A DNA stretch of 64,000 nt from Dryas octopetala (Eukaryota > Streptophyta > Magnoliopsida > Rosales > Rosaceae). The position numbers and the translations under genes are program-made. Location of the stretch: assembly GCA_963921425.1 (NCBI GenBank), contig OY992834.1, positions 14,386,164 through 14,450,163 on the forward strand, read 5' to 3'. How positions within the stretch are numbered: the stretch's first letter is position 1; each line of letters opens with the position of its first letter. Under the pieces are notes generated by a model. It was not told where the DNA came from, ran no database searches, and worked only from the letters and a program-made list of their open reading frames with translations. Positions 1 to 11,400 of the stretch are shown in pieces.

Positions 1-1638
1 AAAATATTTCACTGTTTCAAAATTAAATTTCATTATAGTCCAGAATTTCAAAACGTATAAAACTGTAAATTAGTTTTCATATGCAATTAAAGCCTGATTT
101 TTGTTAGTTATACAACTAAATCTTTTTTAAACTACAATTGTCAAGCTTTTTGACATCCATGTATCCCTTCTTGAATACTTGACCAATGAAAGTTGATAAG
201 TATCCAAGAAAAGGTTACATTTTCACTTTTCTAAGCTTATAGCATCCAATGCATAATCTGCGAACTACCAGTTTCCCAAAAAATCAATAGCACATAGCAT
301 CCAAGCGTCATCTGTTGCAATGCAAACTTCCATCAACAATTTCCATACAATGGTGTATTATTTAAATTCCACATATGGAAAATGTCCAAGGCTCCACCCT
401 CAAGGGCCAAAAATCTAAACCAACATCAAATCATCGTTAGCTTTTAGAGCAAATTTGTCAACTTACTGAGGCTTCTTAATCTATGTAATAATCTATATTA
501 CACATTAAAAACTTATCAGATATCAATACCAAAAACTCCTCAGTATTGTATCCGATACTTTGTAAATGTATTAGAACAAAGTTGTTAAACTTGAAAATGT
601 GTAAGATACATAGTACACATTGGATAAACCTCAAATGCAAACACACAGCCACTTCTAGCATAGAGAATAATTATAACTATAGTTTAAACATGAGAAAGGC
701 TTATAATATCTAGTATGGATAACTTTGAAGTGAGAATACTTGGAAAAATTAGATTGTTATATGGTAGAACAATGTATCAAGAATATAACATTTACTAGTG
801 TACCCTCATCATTGTATCCATGTTTTTTCCAGATTCATATAAATTGCATATTATCTCTGTCATCGAGACAAAGCATTAATACAGGTTGATCCCTTCTCAC
901 ATAGAACCATGTGACTTCATCAAAACAACAACAACAACAACAAAATCCTAGAACTCAACTATTAAATCAACAAAATCTTTTCAATTAATAACCACCACAC
1001 ACAAAGTGTAAGGCTCTAGACCTCTCCATTTTCTATATTCACATAAAAAATTAGAAGACCTGCTATTGGCCATCAGAACAGTAGGACGCAACCCACGTAA
1101 ATCAAAATCATCCGAATTGCCTTTCACAAGCATTGCCTTCTATGAAAGCATAAGTGAAGTTAATGCGAATAATCAATTCAAAGCACGGCGAGTAAAGAAG
1201 ACAACAGAATAAAACTCTATAGGTCCTATTATATAACAACTTTGTCAGAAAACTCATTATTGTGCCAATTGAGTCCAATTTGATTAGGTATCCCAACTAA
1301 ATTATGTATGATATTATCATTATCTTGCTTAAATTCACTTAAACTTATTACCACTGTTTGCTGCACATACGAACAGCAGCATATGACCTTAAAACTGCAA
1401 GTCTATTGAATACCAGCCCCAGCCCTCTACCTCCCACCCCGAGGGAACACGGTAACCCTACTACATCCATTTGAACAGCAACCATTTAGTCCTCAAGGTT
1501 ATAAACATACAAATTCCTTGATTTAGTACAGTAAATTGTTCCTTGAATTCTGAAAATCAGTGACAAACTCAATTGACACGCAATCATATATCGGAACTGC
1601 AAAAACTAACATATTTGAACAAAGACCAGAACAGTTAC
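1..1638. other. AT-rich non-coding stretch, probably intron 2 of the GINT1-like gene
   Basis: No convincing exon was found on either strand. The preceding exon of the minus-strand glycosyltransferase gene ends at 1639 with a good GTAACT donor, so this stretch is best read as a long intron that continues past the left edge. There is a short CAA trinucleotide run near 925-945. The short open frames here have no recognisable domain. Confidence 0.5.
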
Positions 1639-2628
1639 CTGTACATAGAGGAAAGGATCAGCAACAAAATTACTTGGGAAACCAGCATCAGAAACTGAAG
1701 CACAAGTCACAACAGGGTTGGCCACGGGCCAAGCCGCACTCTTGTCCCTCCATGTATTCATCTACAACAAATTACATCCCATTTTCAAAATTCAAATCAC
1801 CCAAAATCAATAATTTAACAGGTACCCACCTCAGAACAATTAAAAAAAAAAGTCAAAACCCAAAATCAAAAAAATAAAAGAACATACCAAGATAAGAGAA
1901 ACATAAATTAATGCTTAAACAAAAAATTTTCCTCCAAAAAAAAATAAAAGAAATTTAAGACTATAATATAAGGAATTTACAATTTCAATCCACTCTTTCA
2001 GCATAGCCAATTTCAACATGTCAAAATCAAAAGCTCACCTCAGCAAACAAAAACCGAACCCCAAAAACTTTTAAAAAATCACAAAATCACAGAAACACAA
2101 AAAACACACACAAACAGTAAAAAAAATATAAAATAAAATAAAAAATCTTACATCCTCAATGGGTTTGAGGGAAAAGGGGGAGTCACCGAATAAAACACCA
2201 ACAGACCATGAACCTTCATTGTCCTCCTGACAACCAAGCACAGAGGAAGAGGAGGACATGCCCATGCCGGCACGAACATAGGGCGTGAAAGCCAACCAGA
2301 CGTAGAGCGTGGCGACTGATCCGAACAACAAGAAGCAACCCAGAAAGAAGATGAAGCCCGAAGACATTAAGCAACGCCATCTGCACCTGCACTTGAGGCT
2401 CATGTTGCAGCAGCTGTGGCTGTTATTGCTTGTACCATTGGTACAAACCCCAGCAGCGACACCACCACCACCACCACCGCCACCGCCACCGCAATTAGTA
2501 CCAACCCCACCGCCGCCTACCGCACCCGAACTCGAACCCATCACCGAAAACGGAAAACCCAACTCCGGATGACGTGTCACCGTCGCAGAAAACGAGGCCG
2601 TACGGCCACCACCACCAGCATTTTGCAA
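1639..2628 (-). CDS. GINT1: GINT1-like glycosyltransferase (GT64 plus GH43-like N-domain), 5' part only
   Basis: The first two coding exons are 2152-2628 (159 codons) and 1639-1761 (41 codons), joined in phase 0 across a GTAAG donor and TTGTAG acceptor; the rest lies left of the window. The start at 2628 is the first ATG of the open frame. Residues 35-60 hold a long glycine run encoded by GGN repeats. Residues about 88-113 form one hydrophobic segment preceded by a Cys/Arg-rich stretch, as expected of a type II Golgi membrane protein. Downstream come GDSPFSLKPIED and WPVANPVVTCASVSDAGFPS, which I recognise from plant glucosamine inositolphosphorylceramide transferase. In plants that enzyme adds N-acetylglucosamine to sphingolipid head groups in the Golgi. 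The protein breaks off in the GH43-like region, so the GT64 catalytic part is not seen. The identity rests on remembered motifs; another GH43-like plant protein is possible. Confidence 0.72.
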
Positions 2629-4021
2629 TTGATTGATTATTAAGCGCTTTTGTTTTTTTGCTTTTTTGTTTTTTTTTTTGCACCTCTCTGCGGTTTAGGT
2701 TTTTGGGTGTGGAAAAAAGGTGACGGAACGAGGTTTTTAGTTGTTTTACAAATAGAGAGCGTTACGATATATTTGAAATGATGAGTATAACATGAATGAG
2801 CGTGTACACTGTTTATAACTGTACATCGATGTGTGTCTGTGTAAATCTATGTTTTTTCAGAATATATATATATATAGAGTGGTTCGCCGATTCACTCCCT
2901 ATTAAATAAGATTGATTCTGTCCATATCCCACTTTACTTATTTTATCATTTTCAGTACATTTTTTAATTCTGCTCAGTTATAGAATTTAAATATTTTATC
3001 AAACATTATATTTATTAATTCATAATATAGAGGGTCGGTAAAGGGTCTGACAAAAAGATTTTGTTACTCAAACGGACAGTCATTTTTGTTTTATTAATTG
3101 AAAGTAAGTCAAATTTTGAAGGGTCATTCAAAATAAAATTATATAAGAATTTAAATTTGTATGTAAATCCAATTTTTTAGGTTAAGATCTAAAAAATGGA
3201 ATTTTTTATTATTTTAACTCATATTATTTCTTAAAATTAAGATAATTAATATAAATTAATTTTAAAAATTATGAAAGATAATCCGTTAGGACATTTTTAA
3301 TTTTTATATTTTTTAATTAAAAAATTCAAGATTATCTAGTTTTTATGTTTTATAATTTAAAATAATAAAAAATAATATCCGTTTAAATTATACAAATATT
3401 AAAAAAATGCATTAATCCACAAAATGAAAAATAATCAAACAAATAAGAAAAAAATATATATAAGTATATTTCAATTATACCAATACATGGGTTGGTATAT
3501 ATACACACATATTTGATCAGGTGCGCACCAATGAACATGCATACCTGATCCAAATGTTCGGTTCCCACCGCTAATCGCTCGGCCATGCTGCTTCCTTCCC
3601 CGAGTTTTGAGGGTAAATCCTCATCTTTTCACCTCATCCCCTCCTAAGGTATAGAATGAGCTTGGTGGAGGCGTTAGACAAACCATCGATTTATTGGTAC
3701 AATTAAAATGTACCCATAAAGAATTTGTTTTTCTTGTTTGATTATTTTCTATTTTGTGGGCTGATGCATTTTTATTAGATTTATATAATTTAAATCCCAC
3801 AATTCATTTTAGGATAATATGATAATATCATATTATGATAATATTATAATATTGAGATTTAAATATAATTAATTTTAGGATAATATTAGATATTTTTAAA
3901 ATTAAAAACATTTAAACAATATTTTTGGACCTCAGTTAAAAATAAAAAAGCATTAAGGTATTAGTCTGAGAGCAAAGAGAAAATTGGACCAGCCTATGAA
4001 ACACCCTTTTTGTTTTAACTA
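2629..4021. other. Promoter side of the GINT1-like gene and AT-rich spacer
   Basis: On the minus strand a TA-rich TATA-like run lies near 2862-2876, about 240 bases upstream of the start codon, between poly-T/pyrimidine tracts; it could serve as the core promoter, but this is inference. The remainder to 4021 is AT-rich. A small exon-like minus-strand segment (3544-3586, starting MAERLAVGTEHLDQ and followed by GTATGC) is noted separately and not called a gene. Confidence 0.35.
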
Positions 4022-4024
4022 TAA

Positions 4025-4491
4025 GGGCTCGTTTGGTTCAAGTTTTGGAGGTTTGAGAATGAAAAGTCAATTACATTTCCCATATTTGGTAAATACAGGG
4101 ACGGGAAATCAATCTGGCCCAAGGAAATCTGATGCTCTTATTGTGGGGAAAATGAAACTCTTGCTCTCACTTGGGTTTTGTATTTTCCCCTCTTGTGAAA
4201 GCATTTATTGCTTTTTTTTTTTTTACAAAACTAACACTGCTATTATTTTAAAATGTCATCTCTATTTTCATTCCTTAAATAAATAATAAATTAGGATATA
4301 ATTGGAAAACTAACACTTTTCATTTCCAATTCCTGCACAACCCAAACATGAGAATGAAAATAAAAAAATAATTTCTGGTTTATTTTTCCAAGATTACCAA
4401 ACACAGGAAAGGAAATTTCACATTCCCTTCCCCCGGAAAATGCAAAGGAATTGATTTCCCAAGAAATCAATTTTGTGAACCAAACGGGCCC
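4025..4491. mobile_element. Tourist-like MITE (PIF/Harbinger superfamily)
   Basis: The 467-bp element starts GGGCTCGTTTGGTTCA and ends with its inverted copy (GTGAACCAAACGGGCCC), with one mismatch near the tip. It is flanked on both sides by TAA (4022-4024 and 4492-4494). A TAA/TTA target duplication with GGGC termini is the hallmark of PIF/Harbinger-derived Tourist elements. No transposase is present, so it is non-autonomous. Confidence 0.8.
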
Positions 4492-4494
4492 TAA

Positions 4495-5549
4495 GGAATT
4501 GATTTCCCTTTTCCCCCTATTTAGCTTTGTTTCTGTTTTATTTTCCATTTAAATAGCTTTTTTTTTTTACCTATTTAAATAGTTATTTACAATTGGGTGC
4601 GGTCTTTTTTTTGGGTAAGTATTGAATCTATTGATTATCTAGCCAGTGCCTTTTTAAGTAAGTACTTTTAGAAAATAGCACATGCAAATTTCCATTTTGA
4701 TAGAGTTAATAGCACAAATTTCGAGTATTTATAGATAAATATGCAATAATTCTTATCACACTATTTAATAAAATGCATATTTCTATTTTATGGAGTTTTG
4801 TTTTTTGTTAAGATGATCGAGGAGGGAAAGCTATGATAATATTTCATGAGTAAAGATAATTATGAAGCAGTTGATTTCTTATCAATTAAGGCTTCTTTGT
4901 ATATATATAGCTTCAAGGATAGAAGGGCAGATTCAAATAAGATGTCATAGTATCCACAAATCATTACGATCTTTATGAACTATTTTCTACATCACTTTTT
5001 TAAATTTTCCACATCACTTAATTAACTTTCTACAGAAGTCCACAAAGTTCGGTATAAATTAATTGATTACAAAAGTTTGAAGAAACCATTATTATTATTT
5101 TGACTCCATTCATGTTAATTTGCACCAAAATATATTCAACGTTTGGTTTGGAGCTAGGCTTATAGGGATGATAATAGGGTCTAATTTTGAATGAGGCGGG
5201 GATGAGAATGACAATTCCGAACTACCATTTTTAGTGAGAGAGTATTTTACCTTCACATTTACGGTAGAAGTTTCACTCTCGTCTTCTATCCTTCCTTATA
5301 ATATAATATAATACGATCTAAAAGCTTATCGGAGAGGGGGGTTTAACTGGGAACACCTTTCAGTACTTTTGGACTACTGGTAGGCATTCACAATTCATGC
5401 AGTTTGCATGTCTTCTTGACAAAATAACAAAGTCAACGTGGAAATGGTTGTTTTTTTCTTTTTGCCACAACGTTGAAATGGCTTGTTTACTCATGAAGAG
5501 TACTTAATTTGCAGGCCGGCTTCCCACGCATGCATATATGGCTTGCTTT
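4495..5549. other. AT-rich intergenic DNA, nothing recognised
   Basis: No open frame with a recognisable domain, no RNA gene and no clear terminal repeats were seen. Base composition is AT-rich with short homopolymer runs. Confidence 0.4.
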
Positions 5550-6052
5550 GTGACTGTTTTTTTGTTTGTTCCATTTAAATCTATTCATATTTTATTTTTG
5601 TCTGAAAGAGACAAATGATTTGAACTTGGAACATCTATTCGTAACCCTTATTTATTTCTAAGAAATAATATATAGACTTGTATATATATATATATATATT
5701 TATATTATTTAAACAAATTTAATAAACCTAGTATTAGTATTACTCATATAGATTATAGAATATATCAATATAAAATGGTCTGTATGTGCTAGCTCTTGAC
5801 AATTTCTAGGTCGCATTTTGTTTCCCCATTATTGGAAGAGAAAATGGGAGAATTTAATAAACAAATAACGTAAGAGGAAAAGAATTGATGAAAGGACTTT
5901 AGCTTTTAGCTTTCATGACTTTGTAAATGGTAGTTCAAATCGAAATTTAGAATATTATAGGGCCAACATGTTCATCCAAGTTGCAATTTTATACATATAT
6001 AGAAGATTACGCATAATGCTAATCACTTTCAAAACGAATATTTCTTTTGGAG
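5550..6052. repeat. Local direct duplication, copy A
   Basis: This stretch recurs in the same orientation at about 6160-7261. Long shared runs include the block around 5600-5680 (containing ATGATTTGAACTTGGAA) and the block around 5736-5850 (containing CTAGCTCTTGACAATTTC). Small differences and a TA microsatellite separate the copies. No coding potential was recognised; it is a tandem duplication of non-coding DNA. Confidence 0.8.
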
Positions 6053-6297
6053 CAAGTAATATTTAGGGGGAGGGCTTGTTTTAGAGGAGCATTCGAATGT
6101 TGATATAGGCATGTATCTTGTCCAATATAAAGCGCGTACTATTACACTAATCAAATAATGTGACTATTTTTCATTTGTTTAATTTGAATTTATTCATAAT
6201 TTTTTTTTTGTCTGAGAGAGAAAAATGATTTGAACTTGGAAAGTTAGGACATCTATTTGTAACCCTTATTTATTTCTAAGAAATAGTATACTGACTT

Positions 6298-6490
6298 CAC
6301 TACAAGAAATGTGAGCAAAACACACCCCTTATTGGTGGCACAAAATAGGGTGGCAATTGGAAACTTTAGTTCCTATTGCCTAATTGCCACTAATTTTTGT
6401 TAAAATTAAAGCACTTCAGTCCCTATTATCCAATTGTCACATCATTCTATGCCACCAATAAGGATGAGTTTTACTCACATTTATTGTAGT
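6298..6490. mobile_element. CACTA-like MITE
   Basis: The element begins CACTACAAGAAATGTGAG and ends with an imperfect inverted copy (CTCACATTTATTGTAG). The terminal inverted repeat extends inward through CTTATTGGTGGCA / TGCCACCAATAAG. The CACTA tip and long sub-terminal inverted repeats suggest an En/Spm-derived miniature element. A clean 3-bp target duplication is not visible because the right tip has decayed. Confidence 0.6.
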
Positions 6491-6520
6491 TATTATATAT
6501 ATATATAAATATATATATAT

Positions 6521-6912
6521 GAGTGCTCTAAAGCTAACCAGTTAGCAAGTTAATACGAAGCTAACCATGTTTTTGGGCCCACCATATCACTAATCTCATA
6601 CCATCAATTATTTAGGCCCTACTTCAAAGATCATCATTGCAAAAAATCAACTAAATCAAAAATCATGTAATCATCTAATTGAGATCAAATAAATAGACGA
6701 TCAGTATTTTCGATAAAAGCATAGAAATAGTTGTTATTATAATCAAATGGCTAAATGACTTCCGATTTTAAAGATTTTTTTACAGGAATGATCTTTGAAG
6801 TAGGGCCTAAAAAATAAATGGTTCGGATTTTGAAATTACATTGTGCAGTGGACCCAACAGGATGGTTAGTTTTGTATTAACTTACTAACTAGTTAGTTTT
6901 AGAACATTTTTG
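6521..6912. mobile_element. Unclassified inverted-repeat miniature element
   Basis: The ends form a long imperfect inverted repeat: AGTGCTCTAAAGCTAACC on the left against ATGTTCTAAAACTAACTAG on the complement of the right. A second inner pair (TAGGCCCTACTTCAAAGATC and its complement) continues the hairpin. It sits in TA-repeat DNA, which hides any target duplication. The superfamily is not assigned. Confidence 0.55.
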
Positions 6913-7436
6913 TATATATATATTATTTAAACAAATTTAAAACCGAGTATTACTCATATTGATTATAGAATATAAAATGGTCTGTATGTGCTAGCTCTTG
7001 ACAATTTCTAGGTCGCATTTTGTTTCCCCATTATTGGAAGAGAAAATGGGAGAAATTAATAAACAAAGAAAGTTAAGACTTAAGAGGAAAAGAACAGAAT
7101 TGATGAAAGGACTTAACTTTTAGCTTTCTTGACTTTGTCGATGGTAGTTCAAATCGAATTTTAGAATATTATAGGGCCAACATGTTTAATCCAACAAGTT
7201 GCAATTTTATACATAGAAGACTCCGCACAATGCTAATCACTTTCAAAACGAAAATTTCTTTTGGGATGCAGGAAAATTGATGATAGTTTGGCTTATGGTA
7301 TAAACCAAAGCCACTAGCTATATATTATGATCATTTTCTAGTTGGTCTCTCTCTTTCTTTCTTTTTCTTAATTCGTATTTTTTAATTATATATGTATGTA
7401 TTATGTCACAACAGATAATCGTCCTTTGTTACATTC

Positions 7437-8433
7437 GGATTTGGATCTTCTCCTAACCTCCCTAATCTCCTAACCTAATTAATCTTTTAACTAATAAATG
7501 ATAAGTGTCCATTATAAAATCATATGGTCTATAATAATTTAGGGAGATTATAACTTTTTTTTTTTTTCAAAATAAAAAACATGAGTTTAACAATTTGGCT
7601 TGGCCTTTTATTCTCCGTCTCCTCACCCTTGGCTGCATAGTCAACTGTTAGTTGCCATAATTTTTATTTTCTCTGTAAGGTCTTTGTCTCTCTGTCTCTC
7701 ATATAGTTGAAAAGCTCTAGGCTTTATCCTCACATTGTAATGGAATTAGATATCATAATAAATTTTGACTTTTTCTCTACACCATGACTTCGTCTCCTCC
7801 AAAATCTTTGTTTGCCATGGCTTATTGTTTGAGAAACAAAAAAAAATATGGAAATTATCTCTCCTATAGACTAGAGTAACAAAAACTTTTTGAAGAATCC
7901 AGTCATCAACTTCGATAAACCCAATAAACTAGATTATATGAAGAATACCCAGATTGCAAAATCGTGCGCAACCCAAAAAGCTTGCGATAGCATTAGTTTT
8001 TGGCTATTGGATCAATTTCCCTCATTCACAAATTTGTCATAACAATTAATCTGATTTTTATTCTAGCTTGAAACTTCATCTAATTTTAGAAGCCCTAATC
8101 TCATATGGTACATAATAAAATAAGACAGTAATAAAGAGAGCCATTAAGTTCAACAAGGGAGCCATGTTTGCAGATCTATGTCATAGCATGGACAAAGATG
8201 GAGAAGGGTGGGGAAGAGATTTCGAATGGTCAAATAATTTTTCCTTCATATTTTGGTTTAATAAAATGGGATAAGGGTATTATTTTAACAAACACGTTTA
8301 CAAATTGAAAAGATTAAAAAAAAAAACACTCAAAATAATTTCAGCCATAGGATCTATTATAAAACACTTGTCATTTTTTAATTAAAAATTAGTTAAGTTA
8401 GGAGATTAGGGAGATAGGAGAGGATCCAAATCC
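7437..8433. mobile_element. Mutator-like non-autonomous element with 9-bp target duplication
   Basis: The ~1-kb element starts GGATTTGGATCTTCTCCTA and ends with the inverted copy (TAGGAGAGGATCCAAATCC); similarity between the ends continues for roughly 90 bases. It is flanked by GTTACATTC (7428-7436) and GTTACACTC (8434-8442), a 9-bp duplication with one mismatch. Long terminal inverted repeats with a 9-bp duplication indicate the Mutator superfamily. No transposase frame is seen inside. Confidence 0.75.
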
Positions 8434-8442
8434 GTTACACTC

Positions 8443-11400
8443 AATGTTGCATTACAAGATTATAAATGACATCCCACGAATAAAAGACCAAATAAGTGTC
8501 AAATTCTAAGTCATGAGATTTGTAGTGAAGTTTAAGTCTATCCAAATTTTTGAATCACGGGAAGATTAACATTACTAAACCCCGTAGGTATTATTTTTTA
8601 ATATTTGAAGTTATATCTATAAATTTGTAACTTAGAAAAATCCCCTTTAAATTCATAATTTCTATACTAAAACCTGTCATTATTTTTTTCGTGTGTTTTG
8701 CCAACTCTTCATTCTTTCTATTTTTAGATTTTTAATGCGTATTTCTTAAATTTTAAACTTTGTAAATTTCTCATATGCCCTTAATCTTATCTAAAACTTT
8801 TTTTCCTTTGTTGACTTTTTATTTTTGGTAACGTTTGTGTTTTTACTCTTACAATTTTTTGTGCTTTAAATGCTAATGATTCATTGTTGGACATTTTTTC
8901 GAATGTCAATCATGAATGTCCATATATGAGTTTTTTTTATTATATTAATAATTCTAATAAATAAATAACCTACAAATAATTCTAATAATAAATAATGAAC
9001 CTAAAAAAATTTCTATATAAATATAATGAACATATACAAAATTCTAATGAACTAAATCATTAACAAATAAATTACCTACAACAACTAATGAATCTACATA
9101 CAATTATTTGTTAGTGATAAATAACCTAAACAAATTAATTAAAGAACCTATATGGCTATATGAATTAAAACACCTACATTATAAATTTATAATGAACCTA
9201 CAGACAAATCTAAGTTGTAGGTTAATTATTTGACTTAATCATGGTCTGAAAAAGATACATATATATACCAAACCATAAAGGGTGCTTTTTTTTTCAGCCA
9301 TTCATAAAAGAAAAATAATGTTGTTAAACTCTAAAAAAAACAATTTAATGGACTAATATAGAAATCACCCTAAATTTTATTGCAGGAAAAAAAATTTATA
9401 GGTATATATAATTTTTTTGTGTCTGTCCCTCATCCCTGTTTAGGATGATACAGATATATATACATTCTTTATGTCTGATCTTTATCCCTGTTTAGGATCA
9501 TGTCAGACAAATCAAAGACTTATAATAAGATTGGACTGTGAATTAAGGAATGAACTAGAGCACAATTTGAATCAACGCTTAGTGGATAATACTTTATTAA
9601 TTGTGTGGATAATACTTTATTAATTGTGTGGACAATACTTTATTAATTGTGTGGATCATACTTTATTAATTGTGTGGACAATACTTTATTAATTGTGTGT
9701 ATCCCTTGAGTTGAATCTCATATATTCCCTATTCAATATAAACTCGAGGGCACTTTGAAATTAATAGCGCACTTCGTTTCTATCAACAAGAGTTTGACCC
9801 TTGAATTATGAGAACTTCATTTTCTTTGCTGCTAAGGAAGCCAAAAATAAGGAAAGACAGAGAAAAAAGTCGGAAGTCATACTTTATACACCAATAGTGG
9901 AATTTCTTATTCACAAGCAGGTTGATTGTTAAATAATAATCAGATGGTAATTAAATATTCATTTGGCTTTTGTGTATGATTTGAAAATCAAAAATTTCTT
10001 TTGCAATGTCAAATTCGACTTTTCATGCGGTGTTGGATTCGGTTGGTTGAATTTTTCTAATCCAATATCCACCACATGCAAATGTTCACCTATAAAGAAT
10101 AGAGTTCGTCTTTGGGACAATATTTATATGACAAATAAATATATTTAATGTTAAAAGTATATATCCGTATATTCGTATTAATAGAAAGCTGGCTTTGTCA
10201 AAATTTAAGATTAAGAAATTATTTGTGTTGTAAACTTTTGAATAATAATGGATAAAGTAAGAATTAAAATAGATTAAAATTCGATTTCTTTCCATATAAC
10301 TAATTGCAAAATTGTCCTTAATGGATAATATTAGTAAGCACTGTTAGGAAAGAATAAAAAATGATGAGTAGACACTTTTGTGGCTCTTTATCTGTTTTCT
10401 CTCACCTCTTAAGTGATGGCAGAGGCCAGAGAGTGTCTAAAACGACATGTGATTTGGAAGTGGAAGAAGACAATGGTGACTCTCACTCGATGCAATTTCT
10501 CACTCAATGCAATTACAACTTTGGTAGGACACTAGGACCTTGCTCTTTATCTATTGACTTGGAATTTTAGAAAGTGTCACCATGGAGTCATGGTCCTCGT
10601 GGAAAAAATAATAAACGTCTTGTCTTGTCTTTTTTTGCCTTTTCTCTTTTATTAATTCTCATTATTTTGTCATAATTCGTTCCTAGCCACTCAATGTTGT
10701 GTTGTGTGAGATGTTTGTTCTTTTGAAGTTTCCTTCTAACTTTTGACATGATTTATTATTCTTTGCATAGTTAGATGTTAGAACATTGTTTAGGACTTAC
10801 ATTTTAGGTTTAATTCATCTAAGTCCTAAATGGGCAAGTTTTGATCTTTTAGACCCAATTATTTGAAAGAGTATAAAGATGTTTAAATGATGCCCTTTCA
10901 TGTAAGCTAGATTGCGTATTTATATCTGAATTTTCATCAAAAAGAAAAATATCCCAATTATATATCAAATGTGAATTGTTTGATAAACGTCTCAAAGACT
11001 TTGCGATACAATGGTCATCAACCACCATTGACAATTTGTAAGATTTCGTATTTTTCCCTATAAGTTAATTGATTATTTTATTTTTTATTTCCAAAGAAAT
11101 AGAATTATTTTGACATATTTTCTTACTATTACATATTCAAAGAGAGTGAGATTTACCTCTATTAAAGATGCGACTTATAAGACTTATAGCTCTAGCAGTT
11201 AAAAATATTTTCTACACTCAAGATCTCGAGTTTAATCAAATTCCTTTTCCTTAATATGGTTTGAGCATAAAAGAAAAAAATTGTGGTTTTATTACTTAAT
11301 TAGTAAATGTCACATATAATATATATATATAGCATTGCTCTTCTAAAATATCTATCGATTTTTCATTTCAAAACCATACACATATGATAACTACTTGGTC

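Larger units (their letters stand above)
6160..7261. repeat. Local direct duplication, copy B, split by two insertions
   Basis: This is the second copy of the unit at 5550-6052. Its two halves (about 6160-6297 and 6913-7261) match copy A end to end, and the extra ~600 bases between them are two separate inverted-repeat elements at 6298-6490 and 6521-6912. The insertions are absent from copy A, so they entered after the duplication, or copy A descends from an empty allele. Confidence 0.78.

Noticed and set aside
2309-2643. Plus-strand proline- and threonine-rich frames
   Set aside because: They are the antisense shadow of the glycine-repeat exon of the GINT1-like gene.
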